Virus record (IMG/VR): IMGVR_UViG_3300035670_000328
Coordinates: 1 to 49,017 of that record
Strand: one strand, 5' to 3'
DNA length: 49,017 bases
Origin: a virus
In this document: in pieces, positions 1 to 9,384 of the stretch
How the letters are laid out: every line of letters begins with the position of its first letter
Position numbering within the stretch: position 1 is the stretch's first letter
The notes under the pieces: model-generated
The model's database searches: none
Told to the model about the DNA's origin: nothing
Seen by the model: only the letters and a program-made list of their open reading frames with translations
Program-made: the position numbers and the translations under genes

Positions 1-2
1 CC

Positions 3-932
3 TTAAAAATTGCTCAACGAGCCGTGTTTACACGACGGCGCGACATCGAAGCGCGTTATGGCATTGTGCTGAAATACACAGGAACTAACGGCATCAGTAA
101 AACGAAAGTATCTAAACAGTCTGCGGCAGGACGAAAAGCAGATCAGTTAGCCGAAACCCGTGCGCGTGTATACGAGCGAGATATACAGTTGGAATGCGCC
201 AATGGCGTAGTGATGATTGCTTCGGACTGCCATTACTGGCCCGGTATGGTGTCGGAAGCTCACAAAGCCTTTTGCAAATTAGCTAAACAATTAAAACCCC
301 ACACCGTCATTCTGAATGGAGACATCTTGGACGGGGCCAGAATCAGCCGCCATGACCGGTCAATGTGGCAGAAGCTGCCTACCGTGAAGGACGAGGTTCA
401 TGCCGTTCAGGACCGCTGTGCTGAGATTGAACGGGCTTCGGGCAAGGCGGCATTGGTCCGCACCATAGGTAACCACGACGCTCGGTTTGAGAATTACCTC
501 TGCCGGATGGCTCCTGACTTTGAAGAGATGATGGGGACGACCCTATTAGACTATCTCCCACGATGGCGGGCAGGCTGGGCAGTGCATTTAAATCCCGGTA
601 CGGATAGCTGGGTCACGGTTCGACACAGGCCCGTGGGAGGTGGTATACACTCCGCCTATAACAGTACATTGAAATCTGGTGTACATTATGTTCACGGACA
701 CCTTCATAAACTGGAGGTAAAGCCTTGGTCTGACTACCGAGGTCGCCGATACGGTATCGACTGTGGAACGCTTGCCGAGCCACAGGGACCGCAATTTGAC
801 TACACCGAAGCCGCGCCTCTGAACTGGGCCTCCGGCTTTGCGGTGCTGACGTTTAAGGACGGATACCTGCTGCCACCTGATTTGTGCATTGTAGAGCGCG
901 GTCAGGCTTGGTTCAGGGGTCAAGCTGTATAG
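3..932 (+). CDS. Calcineurin-like metallophosphoesterase (5' end outside window)
   Basis: Metal-dependent phosphoesterase of the calcineurin-like superfamily, which uses two metal ions to hydrolyse phosphomono- or diesters. The ligand motifs are all visible in order: SDCH (D-x-H), NGDILD (GDxxD), GNHD, a histidine in VRHRP, and GHLHK (GHxH) near the C-terminus. The reading frame is open from base 3 with no stop, so the gene probably begins left of the window. The GTG at 24 is possible but has no good ribosome site, and the residues before it continue a basic helical segment. It sits 9 bases upstream of the nozzle-like gene, in the late virion block. The substrate cannot be inferred. Similar genes in phages may act on nucleic acids or nucleotides. 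Confidence 0.85.
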   Translation, partial: LKIAQRAVFTRRRDIEARYGIVLKYTGTNGISKTKVSKQSAAGRKADQLAETRARVYERDIQLECANGVVMIASDCHYWPGMVSEAHKAFCKLAKQLKPHTVILNGDILDGARISRHDRSMWQKLPTVKDEVHAVQDRCAEIERASGKAALVRTIGNHDARFENYLCRMAPDFEEMMGTTLLDYLPRWRAGWAVHLNPGTDSWVTVRHRPVGGGIHSAYNSTLKSGVHYVHGHLHKLEVKPWSDYRGRRYGIDCGTLAEPQGPQFDYTEAAPLNWASGFAVLTFKDGYLLPPDLCIVERGQAWFRGQAV

Positions 933-941
933 GTTTAACCG

Positions 942-3248
942 ATGCCACTATCAAAACTCACACTCAGACCCGGCGTCAACCGAGAAACGACTAACTACTC
1001 TAACGAGGGTGGGTTTTTCACGGTTGATAAGGTCCGGTTCCGTGGCGGCAATGCCCAGAAGATTGGCGGCTGGCAGAACATCACGCAGGTCAATGGAGCG
1101 ACGAACACATTTAAAGGTGTTGCCAAAGCCCTGTGGAATTATCTGACCACGCTGTCCCAGAACCTGCTGGCAGTCGGCACTAACCAGAAAGTCTATGTCG
1201 AACAAGGCGGCGTCTATAACGACATCACTCCGCTCAGAACCACGGTCACGTTGGGTACTGATCCTATTGCTACGACTAACGGCAGTCGACTAGTTGATAT
1301 TACTGCCACAGCGCACGGGGCTACGGTCGGAACGTATGTCGATATTTCCGGTGCAACCGCCGTGGGTGGGCTGACAATTTCAGGGTCGTACGAGATTGTT
1401 GCGGTACCGGATGATAATAGCTACTTCATCGTGGCAGATTCACCTGCGACTTCTACGGCTACGGGTGGCGGTGCAGCGGTTGTGGTGGAGTACGACATTA
1501 ACGCGGGTCCAGCCGTGGCGACTCAGGGTATTGGCTGGGGTGGTCCGCCTTGGGGCTTAGGTACTTGGGGGTCAAACACTCCCGTAGGCTTGCCGCAGCG
1601 CCTGTGGTCTATGACTAACTTTGGTGATGACCTTATCTTTGCTGAGCGTGAGGGAGACATTTATTACTGGACGCGAGATACAACCACATGGTCACGCGCC
1701 ACAACACTAGAAGCCAAAGCCAACTCCGTAACCTATCTCACCACGACAGCGACGTTTGTTTCAGGGTCAGTCACGATTACGGTGCCGGATGCGTCCAATC
1801 TCAGTACGGGTATGGTGGTCTCGGGAAGCGGCATTCCGTCAGGCGCGTTTATTACAACGTCATGGGATGGGTCTACTTCGCTCACTATTTCTGCGGCGAC
1901 CACGGAATCCCACACCGTATCTGCTATTGCTGTCACATTCTCTTACGCAGGGCGGCATGTCCCTGATGAGACGATGTTGATCCTTGATTCGCCGGTTAAT
2001 GACTTCCTGATTTGTATGGGTGCTAACCCTTATAGCCCTGTGAACTTTGATACGGCGTTTGATCCGTTGTTAGTGCGTTGGTCAGATCAGGGCGACCCTT
2101 ATCAATGGGTTCCGCAGGTCATTAACCAGTCAGGTGAACAACGCTTATCCAACGGCTCTATGATCATGGCAGCGGTCAACACCCGCCAAGAGATTGTGAT
2201 TCTGACCGATACGGCTGTGTTTTCGATGCAGTACATCGGGCCTCCCTTCGTGTGGGGCATCACCCTGATGGATCAGGAAATCTCTGTTGCTTCGCAGAAT
2301 GCCGTCATCTCAGTTAATAACTCCGTCTACTGGATGGGGCAGGACAAGTTTTACGTCTATAACGGACGAGTGCAGACACTAGATTGCACCCTAAGACAGC
2401 ATGTTTTTGCGACGTTGAACCGCGATCAGATCGCACAGGTCGTTTCCGGTCACAACGAAGAGTACAGTGAAATTTGGTGGTTCTATCCCGGCACAGGGAG
2501 TCAGACCAATAGTCTGTATGTCACGTATAACTACCTAGAAAATGTATGGAGCTACGGCAGTTTGTATCGCTCTGCCTATGCGTTCCAGTCACTACGGGGT
2601 TTCCCAATGTTGGCGTTCAGTGTCCAGAATAGTTATCTGGGCGCGGCAATTAATGCAACTCAAGACACCATATCTTTGCTAGATGCAACGTCATATCCAT
2701 TGACGGGTGTAGTCTCTGTCGATTCTGAACAGATCCAATACACAGGCATCAGCGGTAACTTGCTCACAGGATGCGTTCGGGGCTTCAACGGCACCACGGC
2801 ATCGACTCATGCCCAGTATGATCCGGTCACGCTCTACACTCCGAATCAGGTCATGTTCCACGAAGTCGGTTGGGATGATCTGTCTAACGGAACCCCGCTG
2901 CCGATTAGCTGCTTCATTGAGACTTCGGACTTTGACATTGGCGATGGTGAGCAGTTTGCTTTTGTGTCCCGTATTATCCCTGATGTGAAGTTCTTGGGGT
3001 CAACCTCAACGAGTCCGTCTGTCACTTTAACCGTGTATCCGCACGATTATCCGGGCGCAGTTTATGGCACAGGTGATGCGAATGAGGTCCGAGCGTCGGT
3101 GGTGTTACCGGTGGAGAGATATACCGAGCAGGTCTTTACCCGCATCAGGGGCAGGCAGATAGCCTTCCGTGTGGCCTCATCGGACTTGGGAGTCGCGTGG
3201 CAGATGGGCGCGATGCGTTTACAAATTAGACCCGATGGTAGGCGGTAA
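942..3248 (+). CDS. Virion protein, tail-nozzle / DNA-stabilisation (P22 gp10)-like
   Basis: 768-residue structural protein. The N-terminus (PGVNRETTNYSNEGGF, then a GGWQ segment) is followed by beta-rich blade-like repeats and a C-terminus ending RGRQIAFRV...GAMRLQIRP. This resembles the overall plan of the P22 gp10 packaged-DNA stabilisation/nozzle family; that is a resemblance, not a proven homology. Two beta inserts stand out: residues near 100-170 (ATAHGATVG...) and near 570-625, where VDSEQIQYTGISGN and a GCVRGFNGTTASTHA segment match a small module common in phage tail and fibre proteins. It lies between the phosphoesterase and a small beta-rich protein, as expected for a tail-completion gene. 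It could instead be another adaptor or tail protein. Confidence 0.6.
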   Translation: MPLSKLTLRPGVNRETTNYSNEGGFFTVDKVRFRGGNAQKIGGWQNITQVNGATNTFKGVAKALWNYLTTLSQNLLAVGTNQKVYVEQGGVYNDITPLRTTVTLGTDPIATTNGSRLVDITATAHGATVGTYVDISGATAVGGLTISGSYEIVAVPDDNSYFIVADSPATSTATGGGAAVVVEYDINAGPAVATQGIGWGGPPWGLGTWGSNTPVGLPQRLWSMTNFGDDLIFAEREGDIYYWTRDTTTWSRATTLEAKANSVTYLTTTATFVSGSVTITVPDASNLSTGMVVSGSGIPSGAFITTSWDGSTSLTISAATTESHTVSAIAVTFSYAGRHVPDETMLILDSPVNDFLICMGANPYSPVNFDTAFDPLLVRWSDQGDPYQWVPQVINQSGEQRLSNGSMIMAAVNTRQEIVILTDTAVFSMQYIGPPFVWGITLMDQEISVASQNAVISVNNSVYWMGQDKFYVYNGRVQTLDCTLRQHVFATLNRDQIAQVVSGHNEEYSEIWWFYPGTGSQTNSLYVTYNYLENVWSYGSLYRSAYAFQSLRGFPMLAFSVQNSYLGAAINATQDTISLLDATSYPLTGVVSVDSEQIQYTGISGNLLTGCVRGFNGTTASTHAQYDPVTLYTPNQVMFHEVGWDDLSNGTPLPISCFIETSDFDIGDGEQFAFVSRIIPDVKFLGSTSTSPSVTLTVYPHDYPGAVYGTGDANEVRASVVLPVERYTEQVFTRIRGRQIAFRVASSDLGVAWQMGAMRLQIRPDGRR

Positions 3249-3253
3249 GGTCA

Positions 3254-3859
3254 ATGTCTTCCCCTCGCGGCGTTACTCCTCCAAACTTACCGACTGCCCC
3301 GAATCAGTATGAGCGGCGGTATCAGGATCAGTTTGCCAACGCGCTGCGTTTGTTCTTCAATCTCCTGACAAGAGAAGTTAATTCCCCTACGCCCCATGCA
3401 TCGTATTTCGACACCACCACACAGACGAACCCGGTGGCTGATACGGTCAATCTCTTCACCTACAACAGCAAGGTTAGTGAGTTTAAAATTACGCGAGGCA
3501 GTCCGACATCCAAGATATTTATCAACGAAACAGGGCTGTACAACTTTCAGTTCTCTGCACAGTTAGATAAAGCGGGTGGTTCTGCCACAGATGTCTACAT
3601 TTGGCCCCGTGTAAACGGAGTTAATGTCCCAGACAGTGCGACCAAGGTCGTGATTGATGGCCCCAACAATGAGATTGTCCCTGCATGGAACTTTGTGTTG
3701 CTGATGCAGACCGGAGACTACTTTGAATTGGCATGGCAGTCCGCTGATACGGATGTGATCATCTTGGCTGCTCCGCCAGCCAGCAACTACCCCGGAATCC
3801 CGTCCATCATTATGACGGTGACATGGGTATCCAACTATCAATTGAACGGATCGACTTGA
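3254..3859 (+). CDS. Small beta-rich virion protein (C1q/jelly-roll-like)
   Basis: 201 residues. A proline-rich, probably helical N-terminal third (RYQDQFANALRLFFNLL) would anchor or oligomerise the protein. The rest reads as beta strands: ETGLYNFQFSAQL, VYIWPRVNGVNV, NFVLLMQTGDYFELAWQSAD and a final TVTWVSNY. That pattern of a strand, then 'NG', then 'GDYFEL..' is typical of C1q/TNF-like jelly rolls used as phage fibre or decoration heads. The family call is inference. It starts 5 bases after the nozzle-like gene, with the same direction and presumably the same late transcript. There is no signal peptide and no cysteine. Confidence 0.55.
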   Translation: MSSPRGVTPPNLPTAPNQYERRYQDQFANALRLFFNLLTREVNSPTPHASYFDTTTQTNPVADTVNLFTYNSKVSEFKITRGSPTSKIFINETGLYNFQFSAQLDKAGGSATDVYIWPRVNGVNVPDSATKVVIDGPNNEIVPAWNFVLLMQTGDYFELAWQSADTDVIILAAPPASNYPGIPSIIMTVTWVSNYQLNGST

Positions 3860-3896
3860 TGTTACTATTTAAAAAACCTTTCCCCACGGGGGGCTT

Positions 3897-6800
3897 ATGA
3901 ATCAGCAATATCCTGCAGCGGGACTCGCCTCCCTTCTTGCATCTCAAGGGCGTGGCGGGGACTCTACTCTTGTCCACATGACTCCTGATGAAGTTCAGGT
4001 ACTTAAAGAGTTTGCCGAAGCAAATGGGCTACCTCTAACTTACAACCCTCAAACGGGGTTACCCGAAGCGTTTTGGCTCACTGATTTTCTCAGAGGGGCT
4101 TGGGATAGCGCTAAAAAGATTGGCACTGCAGCAATCCAAAATCCCGCCATTACAAGCGCTTTGGTTGGTACCGCTTATGGAGCCGTGAAAGGTGACCTGC
4201 AGAAGGGTCTTGAAGCAGGTATGGCGGCTTATGCCGGGACGAAACTACTGGGCGGGATTACTCAAGCCGCGCAACGCACAGATACTTCTAGGGGTGGAGT
4301 GCGGCGTCCAACTCTTAGCGATGAAGCTTTAAAAAGCAAAGGGTATACAGATAAAGAAATTGCTAATTTAAAAATTGAGTTTCCCCAAACCGTTACTCAG
4401 CAGCCTGAAATAGGTGGCATCGCAAGTATTTTTGGTCGAGGGCGGCAGGGGCAAGGATTGTTTCAGTCAAACGATCCGATTATGCAGGCCATCGCGCTTT
4501 ACGGCGCACAACGGCTAGAGCAGAGGTTGACGGGACAAAAACGAGGGATTCCGGCTCCTCAACCCCAACAGTTTAGGGATGTCCAGTTTAGTCGTGGGCA
4601 GGTCAATCCGCGATTTGGTGAACCGGGCCAGCCTTATTTTATTGGCGGTGGGTATGCAGATCGAGGCATCACTACGCAATATCCCGGCTACACGCAAACA
4701 CCCACGACACCTCAACCGCAGAGTCCGGTGCAGGGACAACAGCAACCTCCACCACCACCGAATAGACCACAGGAGAGGCCACCCCCCTTTACGGGGCCTT
4801 TTTATCAGGAACCCCCTCGCTACGGACTTAACCTAGCGTCGGGCGGGATTGCTTCGCCTACTAGGTATGCAGAAGGCGGTGAAGTGGAGACGGAAGAAGA
4901 AAGGAGGCGGAAATACTTCGAGAATCTGCGCCCTTTCGCTCCCGCCCTGTCTGACTTTTATCGCTCCGGCACTACAGGTGTCGGGTCAGATCAGGGCGTA
5001 GCTCCAGCGAATGTAGACTCCATGACACGGCTCCCGCAGCCAGCACCGACAGGGGTCGCGACAAGTGCAGATTCACTTCAACCTTTTGATCCGGATTTAG
5101 CGGATTGGTATCAGTCCTTATTGACTCCTCCGACCAGCCGCCCCCCTGTAGAGATGGGGGACTATTTCCAACCTGAAGCATTTAAAGCACAGCCTCAGTT
5201 TGGGCCGGTTGTAAATTATCCTTACGAGCGTCCCCCGCCACCCCCGCCTCCAGCAGCACCCTACACTTGCCCGGACGGTAGCGAACCGGACTACAGTCTT
5301 TTAGCTCAAGGCTTAGATCCTTGCGGACTCCTCAAGCGCTGCCCTGACGGTAGGATAGTTTTTTCCACTGAATCTTGCGATGGGCAAGGTGATGGCGACG
5401 AAGGTGGCGACGAAGGTGGCGACGAAGGTGGCGACGGAGGTGGTAATGGGTGTCCTTCCGGACAGACCCGCAATCCTATAACGGGCGTATGTGAGGGTGA
5501 TGGAACTACTCCTCCGGGGCCTCCTCCGCCTCCGGGACCTCCTCCGCCTCCGGGACCTCCTCCGCCTCCGGGACCTCCTCCGCCTCCGGGACCTCCTCCG
5601 CCTCCGGGACCTCCTCCGCCTCCGGGACCTCCTCCGCCTCCGGGACCTCCTCCGCCTCCGCCTCCCGCGTTTGAGGTTTGTTGGGACGGGTCCGTTATTT
5701 ATCCGGAATTAGGTGAGGTCTGCCCAGAACAACCGCCTCCGCCTCCTCCGCCTCCTCCGCCTCCTCCGCCTCCGCCACCGGTTAAAACATGCCCGGACGG
5801 CTCGGTTATTCCCGTAGGAGAAGAATGCCCTCCACCTTTAACAGACCCAACTTGTGACCAGCCGGGGCAAATTTACGATCCAGAAATAGGCCGATGCCGC
5901 ACGAACGCCTCTAGTGATGCAGACTGCCAAGATCTTTTTGGTAGCGATTACGAGTACGACCCTAGCGCTGATGGGGGGCTTGGTGGCTGCCGTAAAAAAC
6001 AAGCTCCGCCTCCACCACCTCCGCCGCCACCTTCTAGTGGTGGAACGCCCTTTAAACAGTGTCCGGAAGGTTATGAGTTTGATTTAGCCCGTGCGACGGT
6101 AGGGTTAGATCCGTGCGTACCTAGGGAGCAGCCACCTACTAATAGACCGCCACCGCAAGAACCATTACCCCCGACATTAGATTGTCCACGAGGGTTTAAA
6201 CCACACCCGTACTTAGACAGATGTATCTTTGAAGATACAGAAGTAAAACTGCCTAGCAAAGATGCTATCGGGGCACCTTTCTGCGAGCCGGGTTGGGAAT
6301 ACAACCGCATGGACGATATGTGTTACAGGCGGGCACCGCAAGAAGAACCCCCTGCCGATGAAGGAGACTATGGCGGCGGAGATAGTGGCGGTGATTACCA
6401 AGATGCGTACTCTGATCTTTGGGACCGCGTTACTAGACCCGTTGGGGGTGGTGGAGGTAAAGGGCCGGGTAAACCGTCAGTGGAGGTTGATATTCCGCCC
6501 GAACATGACGCCCGAGATGGCGGCGGTAAAGCACAGGGCGGTCCCGTCTACAACCGAGACATCGACTTATCTTCTATGAATGCAAACCCGTTAGCGGAGT
6601 TGACTATGTATGACATCCCAACATCTCCCCCGCCAAGACTAGGCTCGGAGGATTACCGAATGATGCGGCGTGACCCTTACTACGCACCGATGGGACTTGC
6701 TGCGTTGACTCGTAATCCTCAGTTGGGTGCGGCAACTAATCCTGTAAGTGGTTATAACTTCGGTTTCGCAGCAGGTGGCTTGACTGGGCTTCCAGAATAT

Positions 6801-7061
6801 GCAGCAGGTGGTAAACTCTTGCGTGGCCCCGGTGACGGCATGTCCGATGACATCAAGGCCAACATTGACGGCGAGCAAGAAGCACGACTAGCTGATGGTG
6901 AGTTTGTAATCCCCGCTGACGTAGTGTCGCATTTAGGCAACGGCTCTACTGAAGCAGGAGCGAAAGCGTTATACGCCATGATGGATCGCATCCGTAAAGC
7001 ACGGACAGGGCGTAAACGACAAGCTCCCGAAATTAGCGCTGATAAATACTTGCCCGCCTAA
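3897..7061 (+). CDS. Cysteine-module / polyproline virion protein
   Basis: 1054 residues, low complexity in the middle. Residues ~60-120 are Ala/Gly-rich and could be amphipathic or membrane-active. Residues ~320-345 and ~960-985 carry a GG-box motif (ASGGIASPTRYAEGG; AGGLTGLPEYAAGG). Residues 458-809 hold about ten short modules, each bounded by a Cys pair and often starting CPDGS or CPxG, spaced by proline runs including a perfect (GPPPPP)n rod. The last ~100 residues (GPGDGMSDDI, then an RLADGEFVIPADVVSHLG segment, then YAMMDRIRKAR) form a conserved tail seen in virion proteins of uncultured aquatic phages. The function is unknown; position in the late block argues for a structural or ejected protein. 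The proline and cysteine content is unlike its neighbours. Confidence 0.7.
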   Translation: MNQQYPAAGLASLLASQGRGGDSTLVHMTPDEVQVLKEFAEANGLPLTYNPQTGLPEAFWLTDFLRGAWDSAKKIGTAAIQNPAITSALVGTAYGAVKGDLQKGLEAGMAAYAGTKLLGGITQAAQRTDTSRGGVRRPTLSDEALKSKGYTDKEIANLKIEFPQTVTQQPEIGGIASIFGRGRQGQGLFQSNDPIMQAIALYGAQRLEQRLTGQKRGIPAPQPQQFRDVQFSRGQVNPRFGEPGQPYFIGGGYADRGITTQYPGYTQTPTTPQPQSPVQGQQQPPPPPNRPQERPPPFTGPFYQEPPRYGLNLASGGIASPTRYAEGGEVETEEERRRKYFENLRPFAPALSDFYRSGTTGVGSDQGVAPANVDSMTRLPQPAPTGVATSADSLQPFDPDLADWYQSLLTPPTSRPPVEMGDYFQPEAFKAQPQFGPVVNYPYERPPPPPPPAAPYTCPDGSEPDYSLLAQGLDPCGLLKRCPDGRIVFSTESCDGQGDGDEGGDEGGDEGGDGGGNGCPSGQTRNPITGVCEGDGTTPPGPPPPPGPPPPPGPPPPPGPPPPPGPPPPPGPPPPPGPPPPPGPPPPPPPAFEVCWDGSVIYPELGEVCPEQPPPPPPPPPPPPPPPPVKTCPDGSVIPVGEECPPPLTDPTCDQPGQIYDPEIGRCRTNASSDADCQDLFGSDYEYDPSADGGLGGCRKKQAPPPPPPPPPSSGGTPFKQCPEGYEFDLARATVGLDPCVPREQPPTNRPPPQEPLPPTLDCPRGFKPHPYLDRCIFEDTEVKLPSKDAIGAPFCEPGWEYNRMDDMCYRRAPQEEPPADEGDYGGGDSGGDYQDAYSDLWDRVTRPVGGGGGKGPGKPSVEVDIPPEHDARDGGGKAQGGPVYNRDIDLSSMNANPLAELTMYDIPTSPPPRLGSEDYRMMRRDPYYAPMGLAALTRNPQLGAATNPVSGYNFGFAAGGLTGLPEYAAGGKLLRGPGDGMSDDIKANIDGEQEARLADGEFVIPADVVSHLGNGSTEAGAKALYAMMDRIRKARTGRKRQAPEISADKYLPA
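5389..5436 (+). repeat. 12-bp coding tandem repeat
   Basis: Tandem copies of a 12-bp unit (GGTGGCGACGAA) encode Gly-Gly-Asp-Glu repeats, giving an acidic glycine-rich linker between two cysteine modules of the polyproline virion protein. The last copy is degenerate. Boundaries are approximate. Confidence 0.7.
5520..5645 (+). repeat. Seven perfect 18-bp coding tandem repeats
   Basis: Seven identical copies of CCTCCTCCGCCTCCGGGA lie head to tail, each encoding Pro-Pro-Pro-Pro-Pro-Gly, followed by a degenerate partial copy. The total absence of silent differences points to recent slippage or unequal recombination. It is coding and in frame, so it is not a CRISPR array (no unique spacers). A second proline run made of CCT/CCG triplets follows at about 5731-5780. 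Confidence 0.9.
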
Positions 7062-7073
7062 GAGGGTATCGCA

Positions 7074-8093
7074 ATGGCTGAAACAACACCGGTTTACCAA
7101 GAAACTGCCACCTCTAATATCCCAGAGTGGGCAAGACCCTATGCACAAGACCTGCTGGGCTTTGGCGCAGCATTAACGTTTCCGAAATTCAACCCTGAAA
7201 CAGGGCGACTTGAAACCGGCTTTCAGCCATACGGTGGGGAACTTGTTGCTGGGCTTAGTCCATTACAGCAGCAGGCGATGGGCGATATATCGCGGATGCA
7301 GGTCTCTCCCCAAACCGCTCAAGCAACAGGTTTCACAGGACTCGCCGCGCTTCAGGCGCAGAATCTTGCTCAGTACAACCCACTTGCGGCTCAGCAATAT
7401 TATCAGTCGGCGTTTCAACAACCCGGCGGTCTTAGTCAGTACATGTCCCCCTACATGCAGGATGTAGTGGAGGAGCAGAAGCGACAAGCAATACAGGATT
7501 ACCAAAGACAAATTCCCGGTATGGGGGCAGCGGCTGTCCGTGCAGGTGCGCGAGGCGGCACTCGTGAGGCGTTACTTCAATCTGAAGCACAACGTGGTTT
7601 ACAGCAACAACTCGGCACGATTCAAGCAACCGGACTGCAGAATGCTTTCCAACAGGCTCAACAGGCCGCGATGCAAGATGCCGCAATGCGTGCACAGTAT
7701 GGTCTTGCCGGTACTCAGTTAGGCGAGCAGTCTCGGCAGTTCGGTGCAGGTCTTGGCTTGCAAGGTCTTCAGCAGCAGTTGGCTGCAGCAGGCCAGTTGG
7801 GTCAGTTGGGTCAGCAGCAGTATCAACAACAGGCGGGTATACTCGGTGCACAACTCGGTGCGGGCGCTCAGCAGCAAGCCTTGAGACAACAGCAGTTGAC
7901 TTCTAACTACCAGCGGTTTGTCGACGAGATGCAGTATCCGTACAAGCAGTTGGAGTTCTTCTCAAACCTCTTACGTGGTACACCGTCTTCAGCGCAGACC
8001 GTAAGTGGGTACTCACCAGCGCCTAGCCCATTTGGTCAAATATATGGACTGACAGGCGGATTAGGTGGTCTGTTCGGCGGATTGGGGAGTTAA
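7074..8093 (+). CDS. Gln/Ala-rich internal virion (ejection-type) protein
   Basis: 339 residues. After an N-terminal 'IPEWARPYAQDLLGFG' segment, residues ~60-290 are dominated by Gln, Ala, Gly and Leu in long helical or coiled-coil stretches (QQQLGTIQATGLQNAFQQAQ; GLQGLQQQLAAAGQLGQLG). The C-terminus is Gly-rich and flexible (TGGLGGLFGGLGS). A similar composition and size are typical of internal head or ejection proteins of short-tailed phages, which leave the particle with the DNA. The gene starts 12 bases after the cysteine-module gene and ends 3 bases before the next, implying co-translation. No enzymatic motif is visible. Confidence 0.55.
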   Translation: MAETTPVYQETATSNIPEWARPYAQDLLGFGAALTFPKFNPETGRLETGFQPYGGELVAGLSPLQQQAMGDISRMQVSPQTAQATGFTGLAALQAQNLAQYNPLAAQQYYQSAFQQPGGLSQYMSPYMQDVVEEQKRQAIQDYQRQIPGMGAAAVRAGARGGTREALLQSEAQRGLQQQLGTIQATGLQNAFQQAQQAAMQDAAMRAQYGLAGTQLGEQSRQFGAGLGLQGLQQQLAAAGQLGQLGQQQYQQQAGILGAQLGAGAQQQALRQQQLTSNYQRFVDEMQYPYKQLEFFSNLLRGTPSSAQTVSGYSPAPSPFGQIYGLTGGLGGLFGGLGS

Positions 8094-8096
8094 GCC

Positions 8097-9380
8097 ATGA
8101 TTGGTCCAGTTAGCGAAACCGGAAAGACGATGTTGGCCTCTCTCCAAGGGGCGATGGCTCGTGGGATGCCGGTCGATCAAGCAATCACTTATGTTAAGAG
8201 CATGGCGCAGCAGGGCGTTGCCCCACTCGTTGACCTATACGCACTCCTCAAACAATTTGAAAGACTGAAGCAGCCTGTGGCTCAACCTCCGCAAGGGGGC
8301 AGTGTGCGTGAGCAACTCAACATGCTAGAGACCGGACAAGGCGCGATGGGTCCGCAGGCTGGGGCGGCTCCGATGGAGCAGGGTCTCGGTGGTTTAAATG
8401 CAGGCAGTATGCAGAACCCGCAGTTTGCCGGAGGCGGCATCGTAGCGTTCCAAGAAGGAGGCGAGACGGAGAGCTTCACGCCGGAGTTGTATACGCTACC
8501 TAAGACTCGTGAGGAGGAAGCACAGCGGATCGTCGATCAGTTGAATCGCTTGCCGGAGTTTAAAGCGCGTCGTGAAGCCGAGATGCGTGAGCGTGGGATT
8601 GGCAAGTTTGCGAAATCGCTTGAGATGGGCAAAGAATACGCGGAGACGTTGGGCGAAGAAGCTGAGTTGCTACCTGAAGAATTGGCGGCGTTGGATGAAG
8701 AAGCCTATTACGCTGATATCGCGGCAACGAAGGAGCCTGACTTCTTGTCTGCGTTAGGCGCAGCAGAACCGAAAAGAGTTGAACGTAAACGCGCAACTAA
8801 AAAGGAAGCCGCTATTGCCAAAGATAAGGCACGGCTTGAGAAAATTATTCGGCAGTCGGCTGTTGAAGCAGCGGAGAAGGGCGACTACGAAGCGCTTGAA
8901 AAGATTAGGACAGATTTGGAAACACTTCGTGGTAGCGCTGTTGAGGGTATGTTCAAGGCTGAAGAGGCTGCAGCAACGCGAAAGACTATGATTGATCAAA
9001 CTGATCCGGGTCGCCTCAAGGCAATGGAAGCGAGTCAAATTAAGATAATTCTTGATCCAAATTCTTCTGAGGAACAGCGTAAAACTGCACAAAAAAACCT
9101 TGAAATTATTCGAGGGGCCGGTAAACGAGCGTCGGGCAGCGATGCACTTAAAAGATCACGGTTAGTAGCAGTTGAACGCAGAATTCTTGAAACTGAAAAA
9201 GCGCTTTCTGAACCTACGGGACAAATCCCTGCTACAAAAGCAATATTAGAAGACCGTCTTGCAGAACTTAATGAAGAAAAAAGTATGATCCTTTATGAAA
9301 ACCCGGATTTGTCAGCAGGCCAAGGAATGATGCAAGGAAGTGCTGAGATGCCTCCGGGTTTTCAACCGTTGACTCCGTAA
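8097..9380 (+). CDS. Coiled-coil internal virion protein
   Basis: 427 residues, rich in Glu, Lys, Arg and Ala, and strongly helical from residue ~130 onward (heptad-like stretches such as EEAQRIVDQLNRLPEFKARR). The N-terminal ~60 residues (MPVDQAITYVKSMAQQGVAPLVDLYALLKQF) form a helical bundle-like segment. A GG-box motif, FAGGGIVAFQEGGE, lies at residues ~121-134, the same motif as in the 1054-residue protein upstream. It is sandwiched between the Gln-rich protein and the giant polyvalent protein with gaps of only 3-4 bases. The likely role is an internal or ejected virion component (inference from position and composition). No known enzymatic domain is seen. Confidence 0.5.
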   Translation: MIGPVSETGKTMLASLQGAMARGMPVDQAITYVKSMAQQGVAPLVDLYALLKQFERLKQPVAQPPQGGSVREQLNMLETGQGAMGPQAGAAPMEQGLGGLNAGSMQNPQFAGGGIVAFQEGGETESFTPELYTLPKTREEEAQRIVDQLNRLPEFKARREAEMRERGIGKFAKSLEMGKEYAETLGEEAELLPEELAALDEEAYYADIAATKEPDFLSALGAAEPKRVERKRATKKEAAIAKDKARLEKIIRQSAVEAAEKGDYEALEKIRTDLETLRGSAVEGMFKAEEAAATRKTMIDQTDPGRLKAMEASQIKIILDPNSSEEQRKTAQKNLEIIRGAGKRASGSDALKRSRLVAVERRILETEKALSEPTGQIPATKAILEDRLAELNEEKSMILYENPDLSAGQGMMQGSAEMPPGFQPLTP

Positions 9381-9384
9381 AGAC

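Noticed and set aside
588-923. 111-codon - strand frame inside the phosphoesterase gene
   Set aside because: No ribosome site; antisense to a gene with complete catalytic motifs.
5520-5645. CRISPR array
   Set aside because: The repeats are contiguous, with no spacers, in frame within a coding region.
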